The notes beneath the pieces are model-generated. The model was not told the origin of the DNA, ran no database searches, and was given only the letters and a program-made list of their open reading frames with translations. A program made the translations under genes and the position numbers. Shown here piece after piece: positions 48,201 to 59,644 of a stretch of DNA of 64,000 nucleotides. How positions within the stretch are numbered: position 1 is the stretch's first letter; every line of letters starts with the position of its first letter. This DNA is from Litoditis marina (lineage: Eukaryota; Nematoda; Chromadorea; Rhabditida; Rhabditidae). Location of the stretch: positions 30,611,485 to 30,675,484 of the forward strand of contig OZ038433.1 of NCBI GenBank assembly GCA_964036275.1, written 5' to 3'.

Positions 48201-49432
48201 CCCTGTGCATGACTCATCTCTTACCGAGGGGGCCATTCTGTTGGTCGTCAGTAGTCATTTAGAGCAATTATCATCGGCAGGGGGAATCGGCGTGAATCCC
48301 AACTTATTAACGTTTAGAACTTGTTTTTAATTAAAATTAGAACTTGTTTTCTGTTATAGAACAAAATGGGATTTTTACAAGACAAAGCATCAACTTTTCT
48401 GTATGGTCAAAACTCACTTCGTTCTATAACATAGAAAGTTGGCCAATTGTCATTGTAAGAGTCCTAAATTTAGCATTTTGGACAAGCTTGCTACAGCGCC
48501 ATTTGTTAGATATCCGCCAACGTCAGCAAATTAGCCATGCCGTTTACACTAGGGATGTTAAAATTGAACTCGAGACTCGACTTGACTCGAAAAAACTCGA
48601 AAACTGTCGAGACGAGTCGAACGCAAAACTCGAAGAAAACTCGAGGTTTTCCCAAAACTCTAAAACTCGAAAAGTCGAGATCTTGAACTCAAATAACAAC
48701 CCCAGTTTGCACCCATTTCAGTTGTTACAAAACCTTCTGATCGGTGTGCTGTTTTCGGTTCCTTTTGTACTGGCGGCTGCTTTACTACGTCGATATATCT
48801 CCGATGAATTCATTTTCACAGTCGTCAACAGCTTCCTAGAGCTTTCTATATCTGGGTAGGTACAATAATCTCCCGTTTTTTAGGAGTGTCCAAATCATAA
48901 TAGAGCGCTAACAGTTATCCGCATCTATATGGGCGCAAATAATGTAATGAGCACTCTGAGACATGTTGTTATTGAGAGATTAAGACCTGTCGGAAACAAG
49001 TGTTTTACTTCATTCATACTATAACAATCGCGACAATAATCACATAGTAGTATCCGTAGAGAGAGGGTCCGTAGAGAGAAACTAGGCATGGGTGAGCTTT
49101 ATTACCAGCTCATGCGGTCCGCCATGAAGATACCGAAGGTGTTAGAACAATTTTGAGTACACTTCACCTCTCTCAAAATTCCATATATTCATGCGAAAGT
49201 ACAGTAAAGACGAAACACAGAAACATCTATATCATCTAACTGAAACGAATTACATTATTTCAGCATCCCTTTGTTGATCTATTTCATCGCTACCGTAACC
49301 ATCGAGGAGTTACGTCGATTCGCGATATCCTTTTTCTGCGGTCAAACAGAATCTAAACTCGCTGAACCCAAGTTAACAGCTGGAGATACAACAACAACAT
49401 ATTTTACCCAGTTGAAATCAGCATGGAACTGA
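45260..49432 (+). pseudogene. sre-type chemoreceptor, copy 3 with a 31-bp deletion
   Basis: Exons are 45260-45511, 45777-46066, 46555-46665, 48722-48855 and 49264-49432; the last three have exactly the lengths of those in the intact gene (111, 134, 169 nt). The sequence reads MNISVNNSTIFLFVM, FHVNLTIIFS, ERYLASHYIKDYEKKSRYHI, YDLSTKFQIKEN, TM7 LIGVLFSVPFVLAAALLRR, and C-terminal TTTYFTQLKSAWN. Exon 1 is 252 nt where the phase needs 3n+1. After FHVNLTIIF (45462) the codons for the FAFEYYPAAIGR part are gone; 60 nt stand where gene 2 has 91. The frame therefore meets a TAA at 45476, while the downstream frame (LIYYSWTPAKWIG) is correct. All later exons are open, so the loss looks recent. The ATG follows AATTTCAG by 10 nt. 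Intron 3 is 2 kb and contains a TCGAG-rich patch. Confidence 0.85.
46170..46300 (+). mobile_element. Foldback family C, fragment in sre copy 3 intron 2
   Basis: TTGAGAGAGTGTGTAGATCA and ATGATACGCAGACTGGCTGG match the middle of family C with several substitutions. The ends are not clear. Confidence 0.45.
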
Positions 49433-49665
49433 CAAATCACTATTGTTGCACTCTACACAAATTACTTGTATAAGTGTCTCTAAACGTTAGAAAAGTTCAT
49501 AGAACTGACAAACTTCTGACACATGGCCTTCTCCTAGATTGTTCTATTATTTCTTTGTTCTATGTATTAGTTCAGTCTTATATATGACGAATGCATTGTC
49601 ACAAAACACATTGACACACCATTGTGAACGCTCTGGTACACTGTCGAATCACAATGTTGTTGTAC

Positions 49666-49910
49666 AGTCGTCTCCAAAGGAAAGACGGGAGGATACTGTG
49701 TATCTCACTTTTCGCTGTGTACGCACCAAATTCATAAATTTCTGTCTCTCGCCGGAATCGAACCTATTGAGCGAAATATTTGTGGCAGAGCAGTGAACAC
49801 TGCGCTGTTAGAGCACACAATGGGCAAGCTTTGGAAACTACGAAATGTGTGCATACACAGCAGAAAGTGGGATATACAGTACCTTTTCGCTTTTCCGTTG
49901 GCAACGACTA
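49666..49910. mobile_element. tRNA-like element flanked by its own inverted repeats
   Basis: The left flank (AAAGACGGGAGGATACTGTG, TATCTCACTTTTCGCTGTGT) reappears inverted at the right (CACAGCAGAAAGTGGGATAT, ACAGTACCTTTTCGCTTTTC). Between them on the minus strand is the tRNA-like unit, with B-box complement GGAATCGAACC and A-box complement CACTGCGCTGTTA. It therefore has MITE-like ends and a pol III-like centre. It lies just downstream of sre copy 3. Confidence 0.65.
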
Positions 49911-50538
49911 ATATTTCACAAATTATACATCAATGGTTAAAGACTAAGAGAATTGCCGTAGAAAAACAACTTGAGTGAGCTCTGGGATAGTTCAGCTCAT
50001 GCGGTACGTCATAAAGAAGCGGCGGCGAGCTTGCAATTTTTAGTTTATTTTTTTTAGTACATGTCAAGTTTATTAACGTCTGAAAACAATACAAAGTGCT
50101 ATCCTGTGTTTATTTCCGTATTGTTGCGGTAAATTGTGTACATTATGGCGTGTATCAAGAACAAACTACTATTATAGGTTAAAGGGACCGTACCTCTTTT
50201 GATGATTTGAGCTATCAGTGCACATGGGAACGAAAAATGTATCTGTATATGTTTAATGTAGTAATCTATTGAAAGAGGCAAATCGTTTCGCACCATTACT
50301 CGTTTTGTTGTAATGTTTCAGTGTTTTAAATGAATTTGATCGACATAAACATAGTTGTGAACAAACACTTCGTGGTGTGAGTTATGAATTCACTTATAAT
50401 GTTTCCGAATGTATTCATACCTTTCGACGTTGACAATGAATGTGAAGAGGGGACACAAATATCGAAATAAGGCCTACACATATGTATGCAATCATGAATT
50501 TGACAATAATGAGAATGTGGTACAGTAGTTTGCCTCGA

Positions 50539-50687
50539 CTGGCACTTATATAGTAAAGTACGATGCGCTTAAAGGAGAAAACCGGCTCCTCGCGACAAAT
50601 TTCCACAATTAACCCGAGTTAAGAGTTAAGTGGTGAATTTGAGTACTGATTGAACATTTGATTTCTAACAGACAACTGTAGCATTCT
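50539..50687. repeat. Copy of the dehydrogenase upstream block
   Basis: It matches 6014-6152, including CTGGCACTTATATAGTA and CGATGCGC. No dehydrogenase exon was found beside it. Confidence 0.55.
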
Positions 50688-51468
50688 TAAATCCTGCCCA
50701 AAAAGTTCAACAAATATCTAAGAAATGTGAAAAGTGTAGTCATTTTCGGGTTGATTTGTTTTCTCAAAAATTAAACTTTATGTAACACGAAAACTCAGAA
50801 AAGTCTGTTTGAAGCTATAGTCTGTTCCACGCACTGATAACCCTCTACAGTAATCTTCGCGAGCTTCTAGATCAACGCCTTTTGTAGTTTGATGTTTTTG
50901 GAATGACTTCAATTTTCGCTATTGTGTTTTCTATCTATGCTACTGCAAACTATAAAAGTTTGAAACCAAAATAATGATTCATTCATTAGAAAAAGCCTTC
51001 TAAATATGTGACGGATTACTGTAGAAGGGCATCGATTGGTGAACGAACTATATCATCACAATACATTTGAATACATATCACAATTTCGAATAATGACAGG
51101 AACGTAGCGAGAAATCAGACTACAATTAGAAGAATATCTTCAGTTGAGTCTTCTGTTCCAAAGAATTGTAGAAAATAAGTCGAGGTAGTGAATCAGACAA
51201 CCTTACTATCCAAGTTTGAAGACTCAAATAGGGATATGTATATTTTATGCACATAATTTTCCAGAAAAAAATCACAACTTCGAATTTTTATTTTTCAATA
51301 TTTGCTTTTTTCATTCTTGTTTGGTTTTCTTTGGGTTTGAAGTGCTCAAGCAATTTTTTTAAGTTTTCAAATCCCACTGTTCGATAAATCTTGTCATTCT
51401 TGAATGCTGTTGTGAAGCAATTCGAATGTCATCAGGCAGCCAGAAATGAGAAATTCAAAATATACAGT

Positions 51469-51474
51469 TTTATT
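51469..51474 (-). terminator. Poly(A) signal of the 87-aa minus gene
   Basis: AATAAA on the minus strand about 70 nt after the TGA at 51544-51546. Confidence 0.55.
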
Positions 51475-51543
51475 CAATCAAATGAACAATATGAAACAGA
51501 TAACCACAAAACTATTGTACATAACAAATCTTGTGTTTTGTAG

Positions 51544-52632
51544 TCAAAGCCGACCGTGAACCTCGTTCAGTTGACGTGTGTACGATTCCTGCACCTCCCA
51601 GAGAGCACATACCTATAAAAATGAATAATATTGAAATCGAAAGTCTGGCTTCGAAAACGCTGTGTTTAGCCAACAATTGACAATATATTGGGGATGATCA
51701 CAATCAAATTGTAATTTGAACTCGATACATGCATTATTTGCAAATTTCGATCAAAAGCAACGGGATCAAACTTCAAACACAGCAAAAGAAGAAATTCCGT
51801 AACACTGGTTTTGCAGCTGTCAAACTTCAAACAGTTGTATTGTGTGTTCTAGTGAAAAGTACTCCTTATACCCAGGTAAAATTGTCAACTTGAAAATGGA
51901 ATACTGCTACAGTGTTTTTTGTTCATCCCCTGGATACCAAAGTTTTGACAATTTTTTAAGTTCATTTTCTTGTTGATTGTGAGAGAAAAACGAGTATTAT
52001 CAACCAGAGAGAAAAAATGACAAAGGAAGAAAGAGAGATATATAGAAAGGGAAAAAGGGGATCTTTGAAATAAACAAATTTTTACCTGATCGCAAACAGA
52101 GTCCACATTGTCGTCATTGTATGTTCCCAACAATTCAACACATCTGTCGGATATTTTGATGATTTGGGTGCAAAGGTACTCAATGAGGGCTTCGTACTGA
52201 AAAATATCAGTTTAAAAGTAAAATATAGCGATAACCATTACTGATTTGTTGTTCAGTCTGCGTAAATAGTCGAACTACGGCTAAACACAGAGCTATCATA
52301 CTAAATGAAACTCCTGTGTCAACCCTGATTAAATACTAAATCCACCCTGATTCAAAACTTTATCGAGAGTTCTTATATTATAGAACACGTGTTTTTTCTC
52401 AAATTTTGAAACTGTGTTCTCTTAAATGTCGCTCTCATACTCCTATAATGGACACATTAGAGCTAAAAGTAAGAATGACGAGCCAGAACTTTGTAACGCG
52501 CAAATAACTGAAATTAGTGTGGTAATGTGTAGGAAAACTCTGACTCACCGGATTTTCCAACTGGGTTTCTTCTTGCTCGGAAGAATAAGCGATATCTATG
52601 GAAACCATTGAGAACTTGGATTCGAAAGACAT
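51544..52632 (-). CDS. Small three-exon protein of unknown function, 87 aa
   Basis: Exons are 52632-52549, 52196-52086 and 51612-51544, all phase 0 with good donors (GTGAGT, GTAAAA) and acceptors. The product starts MSFESKFSMVSIDIAYSSEQ and ends LNEVHGRL. It is polar and helix-prone (repeated E, L and I with VELLGTYNDDNVDSVCDQ in the middle), with no signal peptide or membrane segment. The ATG follows a TTGCAG acceptor-like site by 10 nt, either a trans-splice site or an upstream exon junction. No family is recognised. The poly(A) signal and clean phases support it being a real transcript. Confidence 0.55.
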
Positions 52633-53690
52633 TATGTGGTAAATCTGCAATCAAAATGAATGTACGGGAAGGTTCAACGTAACAATTGGAGAAAAACAAC
52701 GTTTTCACGTCGAACGCGTTAAAAATACACACATTTCAATCATTATGACGGTGTACCGGTATAGGTACTTGAATTACAAGTAGTAATTCATGTTTGGACC
52801 TAACACTCGTGTAATGAGCATTGGAAACATGTGAGAGTATTTTTTTGCAGAATACTGAATAGGCATTCCAATGTAAGAAGATTGTAGTTCGATGATGAAA
52901 AACGGTCTTTACTTTTGATTCCAATCGCATAACTAGGAAGTAATACAGCTGTCAGTGAAGAGTGACATTTTTTATTAGTGTGTCGAAACGGTTGAAAATG
53001 AAAAATACAGCACAAAAATTGGGAGACTAGTCGAGTGGAAAACTTTTGCACCGCAACTAGTGCTACAATGCGGTGAATGACTGGAATTCTGCTGGAATGT
53101 CGAGAACTTAATTGGCTAATTGCTTGAACCACTATTTGGGTATGTTTGTGGACGAGGTCAATTGGACTTTTGAAGAGTTCAATATGAGGTACCGGTAGTT
53201 AGAGCCAAGAGCAATTAGTAACCCTGAGATACTTACATTTCCCAATAGACATTGGCAGCATGCCAATGAAGATTCCACAATTTCTGAGAGAGTTTTCACT
53301 CACTAAATTTCACATATAAAGCAGTCGTTAAACTTTGCGAAATCTTCTCTCTCCAGTCACATTCTCTCTCCATAACTGTCATCTTAAAACTTGTTCATGC
53401 TAATTCCACTTGAAATCTGTGGGGACTATGGAAGAAAAACAGTTCAGGAAAAACAAAACATTGGTTAAGTCATCTAATTATCAATAAAACTGATGATATA
53501 AAGTGGGGACCAAATCGATAGGTTTTGTGACTTCAGTGCTGTGTTTGTAGTTCGATCCTCGGGTATCAATCGTAGCTTATGCAAATAAAACTACAATGAT
53601 AACCTTACACAGCAAGAAGTCGGACACTATAGCTCATGATTGGGGCAGTATATGGAAGTTTGAAATCTCAAACACCGCATATGGTCTCTT

Positions 53691-53904
53691 GCATTCCTAC
53701 TGAGACTCCTACAGTAAGTTCACGAAACTTTGAGTCTCTTTCAACAACGTAAATGTCATTGGAAAGATTAGAAAATTCAGCATACAATTATGATTGCATA
53801 TAACTAAAACTGTGCTAACTCATTTTCAACAAACTTCGGTTTGCCTCAAGAAATAGCCATTGGAAAATGCTAAAGGATACTGTACGAGTCGCAGTAGAAA
53901 TGGA
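53691..53904 (+). mobile_element. MITE family E copy
   Basis: CATTCCTACTGAGACTCCTA at the left and GAGTCGCAGTAGAAATG (inverted) at the right, about 214 bp. It lies between the two small minus-strand genes. Confidence 0.6.
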
Positions 53905-54086
53905 GGCGACTATTTATACCCATGTTTTCCTCGTGTAACGGTCCGTCCTATCTGAGCCGTAGTTAGATTTGTCTACACAGAATATACTTCGAATACTTAT
54001 TAAAAACTAGAATCAATTCGATAGTAATTGCTCACATGTGAAACACAGCTGTGTAAACAAAAAGATCTTCAAATCGAGGTGAACAC

Positions 54087-54092
54087 TTTATT
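54087..54092 (-). terminator. Poly(A) signal of the 54.2-55.8 kb minus gene
   Basis: AATAAA on the minus strand about 120 nt past the TGA at 54213-54215. Confidence 0.55.
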
Positions 54093-54212
54093 TCAAACAC
54101 AGATTGTTACCACTTGAATAGACGGAAGTTGAGTTGAATGAGATAACACGTCGCACGGCTGAATGGGGATTCAGAAGGACCAACTAGGCATCAAGGAGGA
54201 CCACAAGTGGAT

Positions 54213-55806
54213 TCAGAATCCCGTAGGATAGTTGAAGTCTATTGCTCGTCCATCCACCGCAGAGCGAATGTAATCATTTTGTCTGTGTCCCTGTTGGGCT
54301 GCCATCGCAACTCGGTCGTTGGCCATGAAGTCTTTCTGAGGTACCGGGAGACACTCCAAATTGAACTCCTTTTCCATATCGGAAAACAATTTCTGGAAAC
54401 GTATGAGTCATGGCACAAAATAAGGCAACATCCTGGAAAGTGAGGTTTTTGAATATTACCTTCTTACGTGATATTTCATTGGTTTGTGAGTGCTTTTCCG
54501 AAAACTGACATTGGACAGTAGCGAAGCTCTGAGCATTTTCGCTCACTTCAGCTCTCTAGCACCTCTATTCAGATGTACGGACGAACATCTCATTTCACCA
54601 TATTTCTACCGCATTATTTGCAGATTGTTTATCATATTTATCACTCTTGTTTTTCATATTACAAACGGTTCACTTAAACGAATCGAGATATGCCCCTGAA
54701 AACCTATAAATACTACTGAAACATACCTTGGTTTCCTCACTTCTCTCCTTGTCACAGTAGAACTTACCATCTCTTATGTCGTAGTAGGCACCGGGAGCGT
54801 TCACTGGGAGAAAATTAAGTATACACACATTTTCCAAGTTATAATTTCATTTCAATTTGGAGCGCATTGGTAAAACTGTTCAGTTGCTAAGAAATCTTAC
54901 GAGCTTTCTATTGTTTTCTCTTATTTCGATGACTCCGACAGCACAAATACATTATGTACTCATTAGAGGTTCAGACAAGTTGCTCTATAGCAATAGGGAA
55001 TGACAGTCTCTGGCTTGTAGTTCGACCTGCAGCCACGCACAGCTTTCGGATTACGAGTGAGATGTGATCAAACTACAGACACAGCGGTCTAGATCGGTAT
55101 AGAGTATCGATCTGCACTTTTAACAGCACACCGTATGATTAATTGCAACGGGTGCTGGGAGCCCGAAGTAAGTGACTTGCTTAGTTAGTGCGTACTCTAG
55201 GGATTCCAATAATGAGAACTGTACTATAAGAAAATTGGATAGTCACGTAAAGTTAGCATTCTAATGAGGAATAGTGCGCTTTGTCCTTGTACGTTTCTCA
55301 CTTCTGCTGTGTTTAACATATTTCACGTGACTGAGTAATTGACCAACAGTATATACCTGCTTGGGCGGGTGATTCCTTGAACAAAATAATTCTGAGAGCA
55401 GTTATAGAGACGGCTTCCACATTGCGGATGGAACCGGATGCGGAAACGGCTATCCAGGGCTGGAGAATGAGGGATGTATTTCTTTTCTGCCTTCATTTTC
55501 ACCCCTATTTTTTCCCTCCCTCTTACAACCATATGTGAAAATTGGTATCTACGTACTTCAGGATACGGTACATTTTCACTTCCTTCACATCTCCCTCTCT
55601 CTTCCCTTCTCTCGCTTCCAACACAAACCTGCACATTGTACAATCCAGCACCTCTCGTACTTGCTTGCATGAAGTTTTTGTTGACCGAGTTTCTTGTGAT
55701 GACCACACTAGCCGAAGACATGTAGGCTCTACGGCTCTCATATCCGCCGCACTCGAACTTCGGGTACAAAGATAAAGTTCCGTTATGTACTATCTTTGAA
55801 CCGAAT
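54213..55806 (-). CDS. Unknown multi-exon protein, at least four exons
   Basis: Exons on the minus strand are 55806-55629 (5' boundary at a CTGTTTAG acceptor; an internal ATG at 55721 could be the start), 55459-55357, 54803-54727 and 54392-54213. Phases are 0, 1 and 0 and fit throughout. From the internal ATG the product is 150 aa; including the upstream part it is about 178. The reading includes YESRRAYMSSASVVITRNSV, PWIAVSASGSIRNVEAVSIT, NAPGAYYDIRDGKFYCDKE and ends RAIDFNYPTGF. No family, signal peptide or membrane segment is recognised. The donor after exon 2 (CAG|gtatat) is immediately followed by a family A MITE, whose terminal TATA forms part of the splice site. An earlier exon probably exists, as the 5' exon starts in phase 2. 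Confidence 0.5.
55222..55353 (+). mobile_element. MITE family A copy beside a 5' splice site
   Basis: TACTATAAGAAAATTGGATA to TGAGTAATTGACCAACAGTA. It lies 3 bp from the exon-intron junction at 55357 of the minus-strand gene. Confidence 0.85.
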
Positions 55807-56650
55807 CTAAACAGAATATGATCTGATTACGTGTGCTGAAACCTTCCGGCCTCTCCATGTAATCCTGCGTCTCTCATTTTGCGCACTATATATTTTGCGC
55901 ACTACATTTTGCGCACGGGATGTGAAAGCAGAGAAAGAGCGTGTGTTCGAGAAGAAGCAGTTTGGGATGATGGGTCAGGACCTTCATGGATACAGCCTCT
56001 CATTGGTGAAAAGATCATAATTCTCTGAGTCACTTCGAATTTGATCAGATAAACTGAACTTACTGAAGGGCGATTATGTGGCCCAACCCCATCGCTTCAG
56101 TCCTTTGAACTGCAAAACATTTTCCAATTGCAGTTGAAAAGACCGATGTCTCGGGATTGGTCCACATCAACGTCCTTTTTCAAAACAAAGTCGGATTTCG
56201 AAAAGCAGGTGAATTTCTTGCAGAACCGACTTTTCTCGAAGCAAAAGCAAAATAGAATCGATTATTTCCCAACCAGGTGGTTCGTTTCAGGCCCGAACCA
56301 AATTTTAGTAAATAAAAAAGGTTAAGCAGACCCCGGTTAACGGTTAATGCTAAAGCTTGTCGACTTCATGAAAATCTTCAGAGTTTGGTTGGGCTCCATG
56401 CAGATGTTAGTACAAAAAAGTTTGGTTGCTCACCGAACCAATGGGTTCAGGAAGAATCGGTTAGGTTTCGGTTGGAGGAAAGTCGATTCGAAAAAAAAAT
56501 AGTCACAAAGAAAACGTTTTGACGGCGGCTACCCGAAGCGAAAAGCGACCCTCACGGAATAGGTTTCCGGGTAGCTGCAAGAACAATTCCATAGGAGAAA
56601 AAATCCAAACGATCGTTCAAGATTGGGAACTCACCTGTTGATCTCCTAAG

Positions 56651-56800
56651 CAGAGACCGGTGAACAAAGTTTAAACATTCTAAACACTTAACTGCCAATA
56701 GGTTCATCATTAAACTTTGTTTACCGGTCTGTGCTCTAGAAACTAGAGCACAGACCGGTGAACAAAGTTCAAACATTCTAAACACTCAACTCCCAATAGG
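56651..56800. repeat. Mixed direct and inverted repeat
   Basis: GACCGGTGAACAAAGTTTAA plus its continuation through ACTGCCAATAGG occurs at 56651-56702 and again at 56750-56800. Between them 56711-56740 is the inverse of the start, forming a hairpin centred on CTCTAGAAACTAGAG. On the minus strand both direct copies read KCLECLNFVHRS-type peptide. Confidence 0.8.
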
Positions 56801-56969
56801 TCCAATTGACAACGAATAATCAGGCTTCACTGCATCGAACTTCTATAACGTCGATAGTTCGCGCACAAGGGGTGGGAGTTTGAAATTACGTTTCAGTGCG
56901 CCGAAATTCAAAATTAGAGCACAGTTTTTCACTATACGAGCTGGCTCGATATACTTGAAGATAACCATT

Positions 56970-57053
56970 CCACCATTTGTGTCGGTCATTCCACCATTTG
57001 TGTCGGTCATTCCACCATTTGTGTCGGTCATTCCACCATTTGTGTCGGTCGTG
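56970..57053 (+). repeat. Four copies of a 21-bp tandem repeat
   Basis: Units of CCACCATTTGTGTCGGTCAT plus T, four in a row and almost identical; the last ends GTG. A 21-bp unit preserves frame: plus reads PPFVSVI and minus reads MTDTNGG. It sits directly before the LINE-like ORF. Confidence 0.92.
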
Positions 57054-57061
57054 TAAGGTGA

Positions 57062-58042
57062 CCCCTCTCGATTGATTATTATGCCATCGCCTCGTCCAAA
57101 AATGGTACCACTTCGAACCCATTTTCCACCCTTTTGAGTGAAATCAAAACACTCAACTCCAAACTCGACTCTCTGACCCAATCTCTACCCACTATTATTC
57201 AATCCCAACTCCACCACTTCAATGATCGTCGCTGTCTCACTATTTATGGTCTACCAGAGGATTCTTCAACAAAGAAAAAAGTGAATGCAGTTTTCAATTT
57301 GGTATCCGTCTCTCCGTCTAATATTTCCATTCTTCACCGTTTGGGTAAGCCTCGTCAAGATGGTTTACCTCGCCCACTCAAAGTATCTATCAAAGATGGT
57401 ATTCCCTTTCCTCGTCTAATAGATCTATCTACTGCTATGAAATCTGATGCTTCTATGTCAACTTTTCATGTTCGAAAGTTCGAGACCCCGGAACAGCGGA
57501 AGGCTGGATTCCTCGCCAGACAATCGAAACGAGACGCCGCCCGAGCTGAGGTCACCGACCAAACCACAACACCAACACCGTCTGCCGATCCTATTCTGCC
57601 AATTGAAATAGAGTTAGTTGAACAAACTAGAAATGTTGTTTCCAATCTTGTCTCAGCATTTCCATCTCCAAAATCTATATCTCCTCGTTCAACCCATTTT
57701 GATGATCAACCTGCTATCCAAAGTCCTGTCCCTGTTGAAGTTACACAAATATCTGATGATCCTTCTCATGTGTGTGATACACCATCCATAATCGACCCTC
57801 CATCGTTCCATGATGCTCTTGATGATATTTCTTTGAAATGTGTAAATAACAATGTTGACATGTTGTATAATATGCACCTGAGTGGAGTTTCCATGCGTGA
57901 ACGTTACAGCTGTTTCCATGGTTGCTATCAATTGACCCCTCATCTGGCCCCAATTGTATCTGACGTGTACTTTGATCGCTATGGTTTCCGGTTCAACATC
58001 AATCAATCATGGGTACCCTTTCCATCTAGGTCTTCTCATTGA
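57062..58042 (+). mobile_element. LINE ORF1-like fragment (non-LTR retrotransposon)
   Basis: An open frame of 326 codons without a clear ATG start. A coiled-coil-like leader (SEIKTLNSKLDSLTQSL) is followed by RCLTIYGLPED, HRLGKP and RPLKVSIKD and then FETPEQRKAGF. This is the order seen in the RRM-type ORF1 proteins of CR1/L2-like LINEs, which bind the element RNA. A proline- and threonine-rich tail follows (about 140-220). No endonuclease or reverse transcriptase frame follows, so this is a truncated copy. A related copy of its middle part is at 63165-63467. It lies between two minus-strand exons and may split a gene. Confidence 0.65.
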
Positions 58043-58985
58043 GTCTCAGTAGTATCAACAAATTAGCAACTTGCGTATGTACTAGTTTTTCTTTTTGTTT
58101 ATTTTCTCAAATATCAGTTCATATGGTTGAAACTCGTAATTCTTTGTTTGTCCATCACTATACTGATAAAGTTTATTATTATGAACCAAGAATAAAACAA
58201 TGCCGCTATATGTCAAAAGCATGAAAAGGTACTCGGGGTTTAGAACTGAACGTATCTGTTGGTTCCCATTATTTGTAGTCTAATGCATTGTGTTACACCG
58301 TGTTCAGTTTCTGATTGTACTTTCGTGACAACTATTATGCATACATTGTGTTACTGTACTCGTTACTGCATTGTGTTCATATTTCATTCTGTGACTTCTC
58401 CATTGCTGTATCTAAACTTTTGATTTCTTCTTACTTTTTCATTTCTACTTTTCATATTTTTTCACGCTCTCATTTGCGTAATAAGTCATCATCATCAATT
58501 TTAAATGATCCCATTCCGTTTTAAATTCACTAATTGTTTTTTTGGAAATTTACAAATTTTCAGCACCTGTCAAGTTGAGTTTGACGCGAAACGTTTTTTC
58601 CGAATGTTTTTGTGTGTAAACTCACAAACTTGGAAGTGCGAAGTTGACCACATTCAGATAAGAATATTCCTTATTCACCCAGTTTATTAGTGTTGTGCTG
58701 CGAGTTGGATTTTTCTGTAATCCGAGAAATTATTCAAAACTCTAATCATACAATCCTTCGGGACTCGTTTGCCATATAATTGTGCAGTAATGCAGTCCTT
58801 ATATGTTCACTACTTTGTGTTTCTCAAATTATGCGCGCTAAACATAATATTGTTATCTTTTACACTAATATCGAATAGGCAGTTCAGTGAGATAATGAGA
58901 TAATATGATCAATTGAAGTTCTTCTCGAACGGCCTAACCGACTGTTTGAGCTTGGCGAATTGAACCATATTAATAAGCTACCTAC

Positions 58986-59093
58986 CATTGTCATTGTACA
59001 ATTGAGATCATTATTGAACTCCTGATCCAGTTTTCCAGCAAAATATTGGAACATGGTTTCACCTTTTTTCCAGTATTTGCGATTAGCCAAAAG
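58986..59093 (-). other. Orphan exon, minus strand
   Basis: A CGTTCCAG acceptor, 36 open codons (LLANRKYWKKGETMFQYFAG...) and a GTAGGT donor, phase 0 at both ends. The composition looks coding. Its neighbours with matching phases were not found; it may belong to the 54.2-55.8 kb gene, separated by the LINE insertion, or to the 60.6-61.4 kb gene. Confidence 0.35.
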
Positions 59094-59112
59094 CTGGAAC
59101 GAAAATAAGAGA

Positions 59113-59644
59113 TGATTAGGTTAATGTGCTCAGTAAGAGATGTACTCAAAACCGTTTCGACCCTGATTCAAGACGGTTTTGGGTTTTCTCAGAGGGTTGG
59201 GTCATCATCAGTTGAACCCCTCTGAGAAAATGAAAACAGGACGAAAAGACTTACTGACCGTCTTCTTTCGAGCTTGAAATGTGCAATGAAGTAGTGACAC
59301 AATTATATTTTGTTCAAATAAAATAACCTAATATAAATTCAAAAGCGTGTTTCCCTCGAGTTGGTTTGGCGAAATCGCCCCACTGCCTTCCAACATTTAA
59401 CATGGTAAGGTGGAAACACGTATACCAGCTTTCGAGCTTGAAATGTGCAATGAAGTTAAAGCAATGTTCATTTTTCTCAATTCTCCGCTAGAAGACGGTC
59501 AGTAAGTCTTTTCGTCCTGTTTTCATTTTCTCAGAGGGGTTCAACTGATGATGACCCAACCCTCTGAGAAAACCCAAAACCGTCTTGAATCAGGGTCGAA
59601 ACGGTTTTGAGTACATCTCTTACTGAGCACATTAACCTAATCAT
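59113..59644. mobile_element. 532-bp foldback element (family D) with 154-bp arms
   Basis: Arms at 59113-59266 and 59491-59644 are nearly perfect inverted copies (ends TGATTAGGTTAATGTGCTC; inner ends GACCGTCTTC/GAAGACGGTC). The 224-bp centre repeats CGAGCTTGAAATGTGCAATG twice in direct orientation. A 39-bp block, GTGACACAATTATATTTTGT onward, lies in the centre (59296) and again just outside the right arm (59666). Single arms occur at 15111 and, decayed, at 1228. Confidence 0.88.

Noticed and set aside
48344..48859. 171-codon plus-strand frame
   Set aside because: Only the last 134 bp is exon 4 of the third sre copy; the rest runs through a TCGAG-rich intronic patch and an acceptor site.
55323..55769. 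148-codon continuous minus-strand frame
   Set aside because: Only its first part is an exon in this frame; phases of the next exons show that the region is two exons in different frames with an intron (55628-55460) between.
56970..57053. CRISPR-like array
   Set aside because: The units are directly adjacent with no spacers, in a clearly eukaryotic intron-containing context.
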